The notes below the pieces were generated by a model. That model ran no database searches and had not been told where the DNA came from. It saw only the letters and a program-made list of their open reading frames with translations. DNA of 64,000 nucleotides, from contig NZ_CP096203.1 of NCBI RefSeq assembly GCF_023195755.1, positions 558,001 to 622,000 of the forward strand, in the 5' to 3' direction. Shown in pieces: positions 1 to 7,974 of the stretch; position 1 is the stretch's first letter, and each line of letters begins with the position of its first letter. Origin of the DNA: Chryseobacterium nepalense. GTDB taxonomy: Bacteria > Bacteroidota > Bacteroidia > Flavobacteriales > Weeksellaceae. The position numbers and the translations under genes are program-made.

Positions 1-342
1 CCAGATCTCAATTTGAAAACATCGGAAATTTCAGATACCCATCTTAAAGGAAAACATACAACCACTTTTGCACAGATGCATTTCTGGAGTTTTGGCGGTA
101 ATGTAATTGATACACCCGGTGTGCGCGAATTTGCTATGATTGATATTGAAAAAGAAGAAGTGCAGCATTATTTTCCTGAAATCTTCAAAAAAAGAGAAGA
201 ATGTAAATTTCACAACTGCCTGCACATCAACGAACCAAAATGCGCTGTTATTGCCGGCCTGGAATCAGGAGAGATTCAGCATTCAAGATATTCTACTTAT
301 ATCAAGCTGATGGAAGAAGCCGAGGAAGCAGCTCAAAAATAA
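1..342 (+). CDS. rsgA: Ribosome small-subunit-dependent GTPase A, C-terminal part
   Basis: This is the 3' end of RsgA, the circularly permuted GTPase that checks maturation of the 30S ribosomal subunit; the 5' part lies outside the window and the reading frame is open from base 1. Visible are the K-G-K-H-T-T-T stretch that forms switch I, the D-T-P-G motif (GTPase G3) followed by V-R-E-F, and the C-terminal zinc-binding signature C-x4-C-x-H-x5-C. These three elements in this order are diagnostic of the family. It ends normally with TAA and is followed by a gap that leads to ndk. Confidence 0.95.
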   Translation, partial: PDLNLKTSEISDTHLKGKHTTTFAQMHFWSFGGNVIDTPGVREFAMIDIEKEEVQHYFPEIFKKREECKFHNCLHINEPKCAVIAGLESGEIQHSRYSTYIKLMEEAEEAAQK

Positions 343-480
343 CTCAATTTTCTTTAAAAATAATTCACATTACTGTTCATTGATTTAAAATGAAGCAATA
401 AATAGCTGGTTCTATTGCTGTTACGTTTAATGTCTTTTTTTTAATGATAAGAAATCGGTGAAAGTACTATAAATAAAAAA

Positions 481-496
481 CCCAGCCTAAGCTGGG
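481..496 (-). terminator. Hairpin with T-run on the minus strand
   Basis: The arms CCCAGC (481-486) and GCTGGG (491-496) form a 6-bp stem with a 4-nt loop. The A-run just before it (about 474-480) becomes a T-run on the minus strand, so it reads as an intrinsic terminator in that direction, although no minus-strand gene enters from the right. It may also end rsgA transcripts, but no T-run follows on the plus strand. Confidence 0.5.
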
Positions 497-511
497 TAAA
501 AACTAATAACC

Positions 512-589
512 ATGAAAACTCAAATTAAACATGAGAATCGGAATATAAGAAACAATTATTATGCCAAACTTTTGTGTGCGATTTGTTAA
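512..589 (+). CDS. Possible 25-residue peptide (weak)
   Basis: A 25-codon ORF starts at an ATG preceded by an A-rich leader (AACTAATAACC), which resembles translation starts in this group. The product would be basic and hydrophilic with two cysteines near the C-terminus (C-A-I-C). It lies between the hairpin at 481-496 and the ndk promoter. No family is recognised and it could be chance; it is listed because the same leader string recurs at about 1316-1330 without an ORF. Confidence 0.2.
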   Translation: MKTQIKHENRNIRNNYYAKLLCAIC

Positions 590-645
590 CAAATGTTATT
601 TTAATGTTAAAATTTGTTTAAAATCTAACTAATCGATTTTTTTTG

Positions 646-653
646 TATTTTTG
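646..653 (+). promoter_or_regulatory. Probable -7 promoter element of ndk
   Basis: TATTTTTG fits the Bacteroidota -7 consensus TAnnTTTG and lies 24 bases before the ndk ATG. No good -33 TTG is seen at the usual distance. Confidence 0.5.
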
Positions 654-676
654 CGCCATTAAAAAAATATACATAT

Positions 677-1093
677 ATGTCTAACATTACATTCACCATG
701 ATTAAGCCTGATGCAGTTGCAGACGGACATATCGGTGCTATATTAGGTAAAATCGCAGAAGGAGGTTTCAAAATTAAAGCATTAAAACTTACACAGCTTA
801 CTGTAGCTGATGCTAAAAAATTCTATGAAGTGCATGCTGAAAGACCATTTTATGGAGAATTGGTTGAATTCATGAGTTCTGGACCAATCGTTGCTGCAGT
901 ACTTGAAAAAGATAATGCTGTAGAAGATTTCAGAACATTAATCGGTGCTACAAATCCTGCAGAAGCTGCAGAAGGCACTATCAGAAAAATGTTTGCAAGA
1001 AGTATCGGTGAAAACGCCGTACACGGTTCAGATTCTGACGACAATGCTCTTATTGAAGCAAGATTTCACTTTTCAGGAAGAGAGATTTTCTAG
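677..1093 (+). CDS. ndk: Nucleoside diphosphate kinase
   Basis: Ndk balances cytoplasmic nucleotide pools by moving the gamma-phosphate between NTPs and NDPs through a phosphohistidine. The 138-residue length is standard. The signature N-x2-H-G-S-D-S holds the catalytic His116, and the N-terminal T-M-I-K-P-D-A motif contains the conserved Lys10. The gene stands alone with its own promoter element upstream and a hairpin terminator immediately downstream, so it is probably monocistronic. Confidence 0.98.
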   Translation: MSNITFTMIKPDAVADGHIGAILGKIAEGGFKIKALKLTQLTVADAKKFYEVHAERPFYGELVEFMSSGPIVAAVLEKDNAVEDFRTLIGATNPAEAAEGTIRKMFARSIGENAVHGSDSDDNALIEARFHFSGREIF

Positions 1094-1118
1094 TTAGAAA
1101 ATTGCTTAAAAATACAGG

Positions 1119-1147
1119 TCCGGGGAATAATATTCTCCGGATTTTTT
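1119..1147 (+). terminator. Terminator of ndk
   Basis: Arms at 1119-1128 and 1132-1141 (about 10 bp with one G-T pair) are followed by a T-run, 25 bases after the ndk stop. Confidence 0.8.
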
Positions 1148-1203
1148 ATTGTTTGAAATAAGTAGCCTGAAAATCAGCTTCAAACCTTTATGAACAAAAG
1201 GAA

Positions 1204-1246
1204 ATCCGTATAAATACCTAACGGTAAATTACGTATTTGTACGGAT
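1204..1246. other. Unexplained 14-bp stem-loop in the ndk-rpe gap
   Basis: ATCCGTATAAATAC (1204-1217) is the inverted complement of GTATTTGTACGGAT (1233-1246) with one mismatch; the loop is 15 nt. It lies after the ndk terminator and before the bidirectional terminator at 1360-1385, in a gap (1094-1406) with no gene. It may be an operator-like palindrome or the 5' structure of a small RNA; nothing else in the gap is recognised. Confidence 0.4.
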
Positions 1247-1359
1247 GGTTTTTATATAAAATTTCATCAATTTTACATCATAATTCAGAAGAGAATTACA
1301 TAGTAAAAAAAGTCTTAACTAATAACCATAAGGACTCTGATTTTTAGCAAAGAAGAAAA

Positions 1360-1385
1360 GGCAGACTCTTGAGCTGCCTTTTTGT
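1360..1385. terminator. Terminator between ndk and rpe
   Basis: GGCAG (1360-1364) pairs with CTGCC (1374-1378), and an inner CTC/GAG pair extends the stem. A T-run follows on the plus strand, and a T-rich tract follows on the minus strand, where it would end rpe. Confidence 0.65.
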
Positions 1386-1406
1386 CATATCTAACTTTAA
1401 AAAAAT

Positions 1407-2057
1407 TTAAATTTTTAATAGTTCAATGGTTCTTTCCGGACTCTCTGCCGAAAAGACAGCATTGCCTGCTACCAGAACATCTGCTCCTGCTTCAAAAAGT
1501 TTCGCAGCATTGTCCACGTTTACACCACCGTCAATTTCAATAAGCGCGGTAGAATTGTTGCTAAGAATCAGATCTTTTGTCTCAGCAATTTTCTTATAAG
1601 TGTTTTCAATAAATTTTTGCCCGCCAAAACCCGGATTTACACTCATCAGTAATACAAGGTCAACATCAGCAATAATGTCTTCCAGCATGAGCACAGGAGT
1701 GGAAGGATTCAGGACCACACCAGCTTTTGCACCCAGACTCTGAATGTGATGAATGGTTCTGTGAAGATGTGTACACGCTTCATAATGTACTGAAACAAGA
1801 TCTGCTCCATGATCGATAAATTCTTCAACATATTTTTCAGGCTCTACAATCATAAGATGCACGTCTACAAATTTTTTTGCATGTTGCTGAACGGTTTTCA
1901 TCACCGGAAACCCGAATGAAATATTCGGGACAAATCTTCCGTCCATTACATCTACATGGAACCAGTCGGCCTGGGAGTTGTTTACCATTTCAATATCTCT
2001 CTGTAAATTTCCGAAATCTGCAGCGAGAAGGGAAGGGGCAATAAGCTTCGTTTTCAT
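1407..2057 (-). CDS. rpe: Ribulose-phosphate 3-epimerase
   Basis: Rpe interconverts ribulose 5-phosphate and xylulose 5-phosphate in the pentose phosphate pathway, using a metal held in a TIM barrel. The start chosen at 2057 gives 217 residues and places the family opening P-S-L-L-A-A-D-F at residues 8-15; the frame stays open to an upstream ATG at 2099, but that would add 14 basic residues not found in the family. Metal and catalytic ligands H34, D36 and H67 are seen, as is the phosphate-binding N-P-G-F-G-G-Q loop and the late E-I-D-G-G-V motif with the second catalytic Asp. Confidence 0.95.
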   Translation of the reverse strand: MKTKLIAPSLLAADFGNLQRDIEMVNNSQADWFHVDVMDGRFVPNISFGFPVMKTVQQHAKKFVDVHLMIVEPEKYVEEFIDHGADLVSVHYEACTHLHRTIHHIQSLGAKAGVVLNPSTPVLMLEDIIADVDLVLLMSVNPGFGGQKFIENTYKKIAETKDLILSNNSTALIEIDGGVNVDNAAKLFEAGADVLVAGNAVFSAESPERTIELLKI

Positions 2058-2104
2058 TTTACTTTTATACTTTACTTTGTTTTTATTTCTTATCTGCAAA
2101 AGTT

Positions 2105-2386
2105 TTAATACAAATACAGGAAAAAGCTGCCAAAAATAATGGTCTCAATAATTGCTAATTTAATATTGTTAATTTTGAGTGCCAACAATCTGTCAATTAT
2201 AAATAATCCCAAAGGGACTATACTGAAGATGAGAAGCGTTTCGAGAACCATCTTGTACGAAGAACCAATTTTGGGAGGATTAAACCATTTATATACAATA
2301 CCAAAAATAATATATCCGAAATATAATGCTGTCATAACAGATATAAATGTCGGCTTTCTGATAAGATGATTAAAAAAGCGCTTCAT
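2105..2386 (-). CDS. Small membrane protein, unknown function
   Basis: This 93-residue protein has three hydrophobic stretches (about residues 15-33, 45-65 and 76-93) and a basic N-terminus (M-K-R-F-F-N-H-L), so it is most likely an inner-membrane protein with three helices. No family is recognised. It lies directly after the M42 peptidase on the same strand, with one base between the peptidase stop and its start, and before rpe, so the three are probably co-transcribed. Confidence 0.7.
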   Translation of the reverse strand: MKRFFNHLIRKPTFISVMTALYFGYIIFGIVYKWFNPPKIGSSYKMVLETLLIFSIVPLGLFIIDRLLALKINNIKLAIIETIIFGSFFLYLY

Positions 2387-2387
2387 A

Positions 2388-3461
2388 TTAATGATATTTC
2401 AGCTTCATTTCCGGCTGGATTTTTAACAGCGTTTCGTAAATCAGTTTAATCACATTTCCAACATCTTCTTTAGAAACCATTTCTACAGTCGTGTGCATAT
2501 AACGAAGAGGAAGTGAAATCAATGCACTGGGAACGCCACCGTTAGAATGCGCAAAAGCATCAGTATCCGTACCGGTCATTCTGCTGGCCGCAGCCCGTTG
2601 ATAAGGAATTTCCTTTGTTTTAGCCGTTTCAATGATCAGTTCCCTGATGGTATGATGAACACTTGGTGCAAAAAATACTACCGGACCGGCACCACATTTC
2701 TGGTCGCCTTCCTTTTTCTTTTCGATCATTGGAGTCGTGGTATCGTGTGTGACGTCAGTAACGATAGCAATGTTAGGTTTTATGGTGTCTGCAATCATAT
2801 CTGCACCATACAAACCGACCTCTTCCTGAACGGAATTGGTAATGTACAAACCGAAAGGAAGTATTTTTTTATTTTCCTTCAAAAGACGCGCAACTTCGGC
2901 GATCATAAATCCGCCGATTCTGTTGTCTAAAGCCCTGCACACAAAATAACGATCATTCATTTCAAAGAATTCGTCGGGATATGTAATCATACAGCCAACA
3001 TAAATTCCCATATCTTCAACTTCTTTTTTAGATGTTGCACCGCAATCAATGAATATATTTTCAATTTTAGGGGTCGGTTCATTCTGATTGGTTCTTGTAT
3101 GGATCGCAGGCCAGCCAAACACTCCTTTTACAATTCCGTTTTCACCATGGATATGTACGATCTTGGAAGGCGCGATGGTCTGATCAGAACCTCCGTTACG
3201 GATCACATAAATAAGCCCTTCATCAGTAATATAATTTACATACCAGGAAATTTCATCGGCATGCGCTTCAATGACAACTTTAAATTCTGCTTCAGGATTG
3301 ATAATTCCGTAACATGTACCATAATGATCTACCTCGATTTTATCAACATAAGGCTTGATGTAATCCATCCAGACTTTCTGTCCTTCATGCTCATAACCGG
3401 TAGGCGAAGAGGTATTTAAATATTTTTCTAAAAACTTAAGGGATTTCTTATCAAATTTCAT
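2388..3461 (-). CDS. M42 family metallopeptidase (TET/FrvX-type aminopeptidase)
   Basis: M42 enzymes are dinuclear zinc or cobalt aminopeptidases that form tetrahedral dodecamers and trim peptides in the cytoplasm. The 357 residues show the pattern in order: H67-A-D69 (first metal ligand), A-L-D-N-R (bridging Asp), Q-E-E-V-G (catalytic and ligand Glu), and a late T-D-T-D-A-F-A-H with the last His ligand. The length matches the family. Substrate preference (acidic, aromatic or glutamyl) cannot be read from this. There is no signal peptide. Confidence 0.92.
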   Translation of the reverse strand: MKFDKKSLKFLEKYLNTSSPTGYEHEGQKVWMDYIKPYVDKIEVDHYGTCYGIINPEAEFKVVIEAHADEISWYVNYITDEGLIYVIRNGGSDQTIAPSKIVHIHGENGIVKGVFGWPAIHTRTNQNEPTPKIENIFIDCGATSKKEVEDMGIYVGCMITYPDEFFEMNDRYFVCRALDNRIGGFMIAEVARLLKENKKILPFGLYITNSVQEEVGLYGADMIADTIKPNIAIVTDVTHDTTTPMIEKKKEGDQKCGAGPVVFFAPSVHHTIRELIIETAKTKEIPYQRAAASRMTGTDTDAFAHSNGGVPSALISLPLRYMHTTVEMVSKEDVGNVIKLIYETLLKIQPEMKLKYH

Positions 3462-3512
3462 AAAAAGGAATGATTTTTGCGTTCTAGTTTCTTTCTAATA
3501 GGTGTAAAAATA

Positions 3513-4217
3513 ATGAAATTTAGCAAGATTATTTGTCTTTATCTTTTCTTTTTTGGGGTGAGTGTTTTCGGGCAGAGAGACTCTGTGATCGCAAAACCTT
3601 TAAGCCAATATCCTCAGGAACTTTTAAAGGTAGACGAATTCGGAAATAAATATTTTTATGATGAAAGACAGAAAGCCAAAATTTACGAGATCAATGGTGA
3701 AACGGTGGTGGTAATGGATGAACTTGTTTTGCTGAATAAACCAAGGTTTAATAACCAGCTCGACAGAAACTATTACTATTTTCTTAATAAAAAACTCTAC
3801 AGGGTTTATCCTTTATTTTTAACTGCCCTGCAACAATACAGGGATATTCAGGGTGAGATGAATAATCTGGACAGCAAAGCGAAAAGAAAATACATTAAAG
3901 ACCGGCAGAATATGCTTGCCGACCAGTATGAGAAACAGCTGAGAGATCTTACAACAACCGAAGGACAGATCTTTGCAAAACTAATGAACAGAGCTACCGG
4001 CAAAAATGTCTATGAAATCATAAAAGAATTAAGAGGAGGATGGAGTGCCTTCTGGTGGAATGTAAAAGGTAAAATGGCAGATATAGACCTTAAGGATAAA
4101 TATGATCCGCATGTAAACAGAACGGATGAATATCTTGAATCACTGCTTCAGTCTAACTGGAACTCAGGCTATTTGCAACCATACCCCGGAGCGGCAAATT
4201 TCAGAGTCTACAAATAA
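3513..4217 (+). CDS. DUF4294 domain protein, exported
   Basis: A conserved protein of Flavobacteriia with unknown function. From the ATG at 3513 (an upstream in-frame start at 3477 would spoil the signal peptide) it is 234 residues with a typical export signal ending near F-G-Q at residue 21. The DUF4294 core includes the T-T-E-G-Q-I-F-A-K-L motif, then R-A-T-G-K, then E-L-R-G-G-W-S-A-F-W, and the C-terminal D-L-K-D-K-Y-D-P stretch. It is divergent from the M42 peptidase gene, a neighbour pairing I have seen in related genomes. It is probably periplasmic. Confidence 0.85.
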   Translation: MKFSKIICLYLFFFGVSVFGQRDSVIAKPLSQYPQELLKVDEFGNKYFYDERQKAKIYEINGETVVVMDELVLLNKPRFNNQLDRNYYYFLNKKLYRVYPLFLTALQQYRDIQGEMNNLDSKAKRKYIKDRQNMLADQYEKQLRDLTTTEGQIFAKLMNRATGKNVYEIIKELRGGWSAFWWNVKGKMADIDLKDKYDPHVNRTDEYLESLLQSNWNSGYLQPYPGAANFRVYK

Positions 4218-4231
4218 TAAATCAATATAAA

Positions 4232-4266
4232 GAAAAATTCCTGTAATATTTTTACAGGAATTTTTC
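4232..4266. terminator. Shared terminator between convergent genes
   Basis: A 14-bp perfect stem (4232-4245 with 4253-4266) with A- and T-runs on either side serves both the DUF4294 gene and the NUDIX gene, whose stop codon sits inside the hairpin. Confidence 0.85.
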
Positions 4267-4668
4267 TTTCAGCTTATCGAAAACAACTTTATCGATGGGA
4301 AGAACAAAAGGATTGTCTGCTCTGTCAATATCAATCCATTCTGTTTTTTCAATGCAAGGGTCAAGAATAAGGAAATCTTCTTCATTAATGATATTCACGA
4401 GATAATAAACAGTAAGCAGTTGTTCATTCTCCCTAAAACGCGAAACCATAAAATTTTCCTGGGTGTAAAAATGTTCCAGGATCTCTATTTTAACATTCAA
4501 TTCCTCGTCAAACTCGCGGTGCAGACATTCTATCAGCCCTTCCCCAAATTCAAGCCCGCCTCCTGGAAACTTCATTAAAGGTTCACCTGCATACTCCTCA
4601 AACAAAGTCAGAACTTTATTATCCTTCACCGCACAGGCATAAACCCTAACGTTTATCTTATCTATCAT
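4252..4668 (-). CDS. NUDIX hydrolase
   Basis: The 138-residue protein carries a full Nudix box (G-x5-E-x7-R-E-F-D-E-E-L) starting at the G-G-G-L-E-F-G-E stretch near residue 38, the magnesium-binding pyrophosphohydrolase helix. The substrate cannot be told; the G-x-L-E-x-G-E loop is common in ADP-sugar and dNTP hydrolases and in MutT-like proteins. It is a single gene, convergent with the DUF4294 gene. Confidence 0.9.
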   Translation of the reverse strand: MIDKINVRVYACAVKDNKVLTLFEEYAGEPLMKFPGGGLEFGEGLIECLHREFDEELNVKIEILEHFYTQENFMVSRFRENEQLLTVYYLVNIINEEDFLILDPCIEKTEWIDIDRADNPFVLPIDKVVFDKLKEKFL

Positions 4669-4812
4669 ACATAATAATTTGTATAGCTAAAGTAAGAATT
4701 ATGAAGGAGGAGACAAAACGAAAATCATTTATAAGATAAAAATAAAGTTTCCATTCAGCATAAATTTTCTCTTCTGATTTGAATTACGTTTATTTTTGAT
4801 TATATTTAAGTA

Positions 4813-4822
4813 TAAACGTTTA
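4813..4822. promoter_or_regulatory. LacI-type operator candidate
   Basis: TAAACGTTTA is a perfect 10-bp palindrome with a central CG, the form preferred by LacI-family repressors. It lies in the 378-bp gap before the LacI-family gene, about 225 bp upstream of its start; a half-like ACGTTTA occurs 25 bp further upstream. Confidence 0.4.
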
Positions 4823-4997
4823 ACCAAAATAATCCGTAAATGTTATTATTTTAATTTTTTGCATCAAATAAACAAAAAAGTGTAATTTAAATAAAAAATT
4901 AAATAATTGTAAATCATAAACTTATCTCCATCATCGTCACCCTTTAATAAATCCGCGAAACTACAATTATTTTTCAAACATCCAAAAAATAATCCTA

Positions 4998-5029
4998 TTG
5001 TTTTTTATATCTATAATAGAATATTTTTG
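4998..5029 (+). promoter_or_regulatory. Promoter of the LacI-kinase operon
   Basis: TTG (4998-5000), 21 bases, then TATTTTTG (5022-5029) match the Bacteroidota -33/-7 consensus; the ATG follows 17 bases later. The rest of the 4669-5046 gap shows only AT-rich sequence and the palindrome at 4813. Confidence 0.65.
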
Positions 5030-5046
5030 CGATAAAGCCAACAATT

Positions 5047-6045
5047 ATGAAGCGAGCTTCAATAAAAGATATAGCAAGAATTGCAGGAGTTTCAGTAGCG
5101 ACAGTATCTTATGTTCTTAACAAAAAAGAAGGAAGCCGGATTAGCGAAGCAACCCGGGATAAAATTCTGAAAGTTGCACAGGAAATCAATTATACACCCA
5201 ATAAAATCGCCAAAAGCCTTAAGATGAGTAAAAGTAAATTGATAGGTCTTATCGTAGCTGATATTTCCAACGATTTTTACTCAAATATTGCCAGAAGTAT
5301 TGAAGATGAAGCCATGAAAATGGGATATACGCTTCTGATTGGCAGCTGTGACGAAAATCCTGAAAAATTCGGAAAACTTACCGAATTGTTTTCTGAACAG
5401 CAGGTTGACGGGATGATTCTTGCCCCTGTAACTGGATCTGATGATGCTATTAACAGGCTTGTACGCGAAGAATATCCTATTGTAACCATTGACAGATACC
5501 TGAAGAATATAGATCTTCCGGGAGTGATGATCAATAATTTTGAAATCTCGGAACAGATTTGTGACTATTTACTCATGAAGGATTTTGATGAGCTTATTTA
5601 TGTAGGATATGACACAGAACTGCCACATTTGCTTGACCGGCAACACGGTTTTGAAACAAGAGCCGAAAATTCTGATGTTACCATCAAACGGATTTTAACG
5701 GGAATTCATAATATCACTGAAGAAGTTCATCTGCAGCTTCACAATAATCTTGATCTTTCTAAAAAAACGGCTATTTACTTTTCAAGCAACAAGCTCGGAA
5801 TCGCAGGATTACGCTATCTTATCGATAATAATATTAAAGTTCCCGAAAGTGTTTCATTGGTTGCGTTTGATGAGACGGAAGCTTATTACCTTTTTCCAAC
5901 CGAAGTAAGTTTTGTTCGCCAGCCTTTGGAAGAAATGGCCCGCGAATCCGTAAAGCTTCTGGACAGCCAGATCAACAGCTATATACAACACGGTAAAAGA
6001 GCGACATTGCAGGCAGAATTTGTAGAACGAAATTCTGTAGAATAA
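5047..6045 (+). CDS. LacI family transcriptional regulator
   Basis: A sugar-responsive DNA-binding repressor or activator of 332 residues. The LacI helix-turn-helix is at residues 5-25 (I-K-D-I-A-R-I-A-G-V-S-V-A-T-V-S-Y), followed by the hinge helix with the conserved N-x-x-A-x-x-L (about residues 53-59) and a periplasmic-binding-protein-like sensor domain beginning at L-I-G-L-I-V-A-D-I-S. It is followed 18 bp later by a PfkB-family sugar kinase in the same direction, so it probably senses the kinase substrate or product, likely fructose or a related sugar. No transporter gene is next to it. Confidence 0.93.
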   Translation: MKRASIKDIARIAGVSVATVSYVLNKKEGSRISEATRDKILKVAQEINYTPNKIAKSLKMSKSKLIGLIVADISNDFYSNIARSIEDEAMKMGYTLLIGSCDENPEKFGKLTELFSEQQVDGMILAPVTGSDDAINRLVREEYPIVTIDRYLKNIDLPGVMINNFEISEQICDYLLMKDFDELIYVGYDTELPHLLDRQHGFETRAENSDVTIKRILTGIHNITEEVHLQLHNNLDLSKKTAIYFSSNKLGIAGLRYLIDNNIKVPESVSLVAFDETEAYYLFPTEVSFVRQPLEEMARESVKLLDSQINSYIQHGKRATLQAEFVERNSVE

Positions 6046-6063
6046 TAAAAATTTATTGATTTA

Positions 6064-6969
6064 ATGACAGATAAAAAATCTTATATAGTATGTTTCGGCG
6101 AAGTATTATGGGATCTATTTCCTGAAGGTTCCAGAGCCGGCGGAGCACCCTTTAATGTAGCATATAATGTGCATAAAATGGGTATTGATGTAAAGGTGAT
6201 CAGCAGAACCGGAAACGATAATCTGGGTGAAAAATTAAGACAGCAAATCGTTAGCTGGGGGATTTCTACTGAACTGATACAGGTTGATCAAAATTATCCA
6301 ACCAGTACCGTCATCGCAAAAATTGATGAGCATAATGAAGCAACTTATGAAATCACCAATAACGTAGCTTGGGATCATATCGAATATTTTCCTGAGTATG
6401 ATAATTGGCTGTTCAATGCTGAAGCTTTTGTCTTCGGAAGTCTTTCTTCAAGAAACGATGAAACAAGAAATACGTTGTTAAAACTTCTCGACAAAGCAAA
6501 GCTCAGGATTTTTGATGTTAATTTCAGACCTCCGTTTATTGATAAAGAATTAATAAAAACACTTTTACATAAAGCGGATATTGTTAAGATAAACCAATCC
6601 GAGCTGGAGCAGATCATTGAGCTGATAGGGGAAGAATTTCAGACGGACGAAGAAGCGGTGAAAGCTATTCAACGAAGTTTTGCTGTTGATGAAATCGTTT
6701 TAACCAAAGGAAGTAGAGGAGCGAGCTATTTTGTGCATGACAAAAGCTACACACTTCCGGCTGTACCGATTACGGTTGCAGATACCGTTGGAAGCGGCGA
6801 CGCTTTTCTTTCAGGATTCATTTCAAAAAGAATTACCAATGAAGATCCGGAAGAAATTATCAGAAATGCAGTGGCACTCGGTGCATTTATTACTTCTAAA
6901 GCCGGAGCATGTCCGGATTATGATTATTCCGATTTTGAAAAATTTAAAAGAATGCACTTTCAAAAATGA
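6064..6969 (+). CDS. PfkB family carbohydrate kinase, probable fructokinase
   Basis: A cytoplasmic sugar kinase of the ribokinase fold, 301 residues. The N-terminal F-G-E-x-L-W-D and G-G-A-P-F-N-V-A motif (residues 26-33) and the C-terminal anion hole D-T-V-G-S-G-D-A-F with catalytic base D246 are intact. The closest recognisable group is the bacterial fructokinases, which share the G-E-V-L-W-D-x-F opening, but mannitol or other ketose kinases cannot be excluded. It forms a two-gene unit with the LacI regulator. Confidence 0.88.
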   Translation: MTDKKSYIVCFGEVLWDLFPEGSRAGGAPFNVAYNVHKMGIDVKVISRTGNDNLGEKLRQQIVSWGISTELIQVDQNYPTSTVIAKIDEHNEATYEITNNVAWDHIEYFPEYDNWLFNAEAFVFGSLSSRNDETRNTLLKLLDKAKLRIFDVNFRPPFIDKELIKTLLHKADIVKINQSELEQIIELIGEEFQTDEEAVKAIQRSFAVDEIVLTKGSRGASYFVHDKSYTLPAVPITVADTVGSGDAFLSGFISKRITNEDPEEIIRNAVALGAFITSKAGACPDYDYSDFEKFKRMHFQK

Positions 6970-7075
6970 TTTAAAATTTTATTTACTAAATGAAAATCAT
7001 GAAAAAATAAAATGAAAATCTGTAATAATCTAGAATAAATTTCGTTGTATATTGAACCAACAAAATTAAAACGAT

Positions 7076-7210
7076 ATGAAAAATTTAAAGAAACTAACAA
7101 AGACGGAACTTAAATCCGTGTACGGAGGGCAGCCAAAACAATATTGTGTGTACTGCGAAAGATTAAATAAGCTTGTCTGCAGTGAAGCTCAAATTTCACA
7201 ATGTCCTTAA
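7076..7210 (+). CDS. Double-glycine leader bacteriocin-like peptide
   Basis: A 44-residue peptide with a leader K-N-L-K-K-L-T-K-T-E-L-K-S-V-Y-G-G and a 26-residue core holding four cysteines in the pattern C-x2-C-x7-C-x7-C (core positions 6, 9, 17, 25). The leader matches the form common in Chryseobacterium bacteriocin-like peptides, some of which are substrates of MNIO (DUF692) enzymes (chryseobasin type). Here no DUF692 enzyme, partner protein, peptidase-containing exporter or second precursor is next to it. A strong terminator follows 10 bp after the stop. The gene is too short for most gene callers but the leader makes it convincing; the modification state is unknown. Confidence 0.8.
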   Translation: MKNLKKLTKTELKSVYGGQPKQYCVYCERLNKLVCSEAQISQCP

Positions 7211-7219
7211 TACTTACAG

Positions 7220-7240
7220 CCGCTTTAAGCGGTTTTTTTT
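7220..7240 (+). terminator. Terminator after the GG peptide
   Basis: CCGCT (7220-7224) pairs with AGCGG (7228-7232), followed by eight T. It closes the peptide gene as a separate transcript end. Confidence 0.85.
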
Positions 7241-7328
7241 ATTTCTATAGGTCATTCTAATCTTTACTTTATTCATTTTTTCAAATTATACGCAAAAATT
7301 GTTACATTTATTGTATAATTAAATTGTA

Positions 7329-7841
7329 GTGAATCCCATTTTAGATGTCGTTCTACGCTCACTTTGTGTTTATCTTTTCATGGTAATCGCAATCCGTCTT
7401 TTTGGTAAAAATCAGCTTTCACAGCTTAATGCCGGCGATGTTGTCCTGCTGCTGCTTATTTCCAACGCAGTACAAAACGCAATGGTGGGGGAAAACACCT
7501 CGCTACAGGGAGGGCTTATAGCTGCACTTGTTCTTTTTATTGCGAATTTTATTGTTAAGCGTTTTATGTTTTCCAACAGGAAATTCGAGAGTTTCCTGGA
7601 AGATGATCCGGTAATTCTTGTAAAAGATGGTAAAATGGATGAACAAGCTTTAAATAGGGTGAAAATTAGCAGAAGTGAACTAGATGAAGCGGTGAGGGAA
7701 CATGGAGTAGACGGCATTGAGAATGTAAAACTATCTGTTCTTGAAGTTGATGGGAATATTAGTGTAATCTCCGAGGATGAGCATAGCAAACAAACACATT
7801 ATTCAAGAATTAAAAGAAAATATAAGCGAAAATATCATTAA
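7329..7841 (+). CDS. DUF421 (YetF-type) membrane protein
   Basis: The GTG at 7329 is the first possible start after an in-frame stop and gives 170 residues: an N-terminal membrane region of two to three helices (about residues 8-75) with the family pattern R-L-x-G-K-x-Q-L-S-Q-L-x-x-x-D, then a soluble YetF C-terminal domain with the typical I-L-V-K-D-G-K and late V-L-E-V-D-G-x-I-S-V-I. YetF-like proteins are of unknown function and have been linked to spore or envelope physiology in firmicutes; no role is inferred here. Confidence 0.88.
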   Translation: MNPILDVVLRSLCVYLFMVIAIRLFGKNQLSQLNAGDVVLLLLISNAVQNAMVGENTSLQGGLIAALVLFIANFIVKRFMFSNRKFESFLEDDPVILVKDGKMDEQALNRVKISRSELDEAVREHGVDGIENVKLSVLEVDGNISVISEDEHSKQTHYSRIKRKYKRKYH

Positions 7842-7974
7842 TTCTATTTTTTCTTTTCAGGTAATATTGCTTGTAAAGACTGTTTAACAACGGTTTTTAT
7901 CATTTTTTTAACATAAAATCATTTTTTTTTGGCATTAACATTGTTGCCTTAACCTGAATTTGAAAAGTGAAAAA

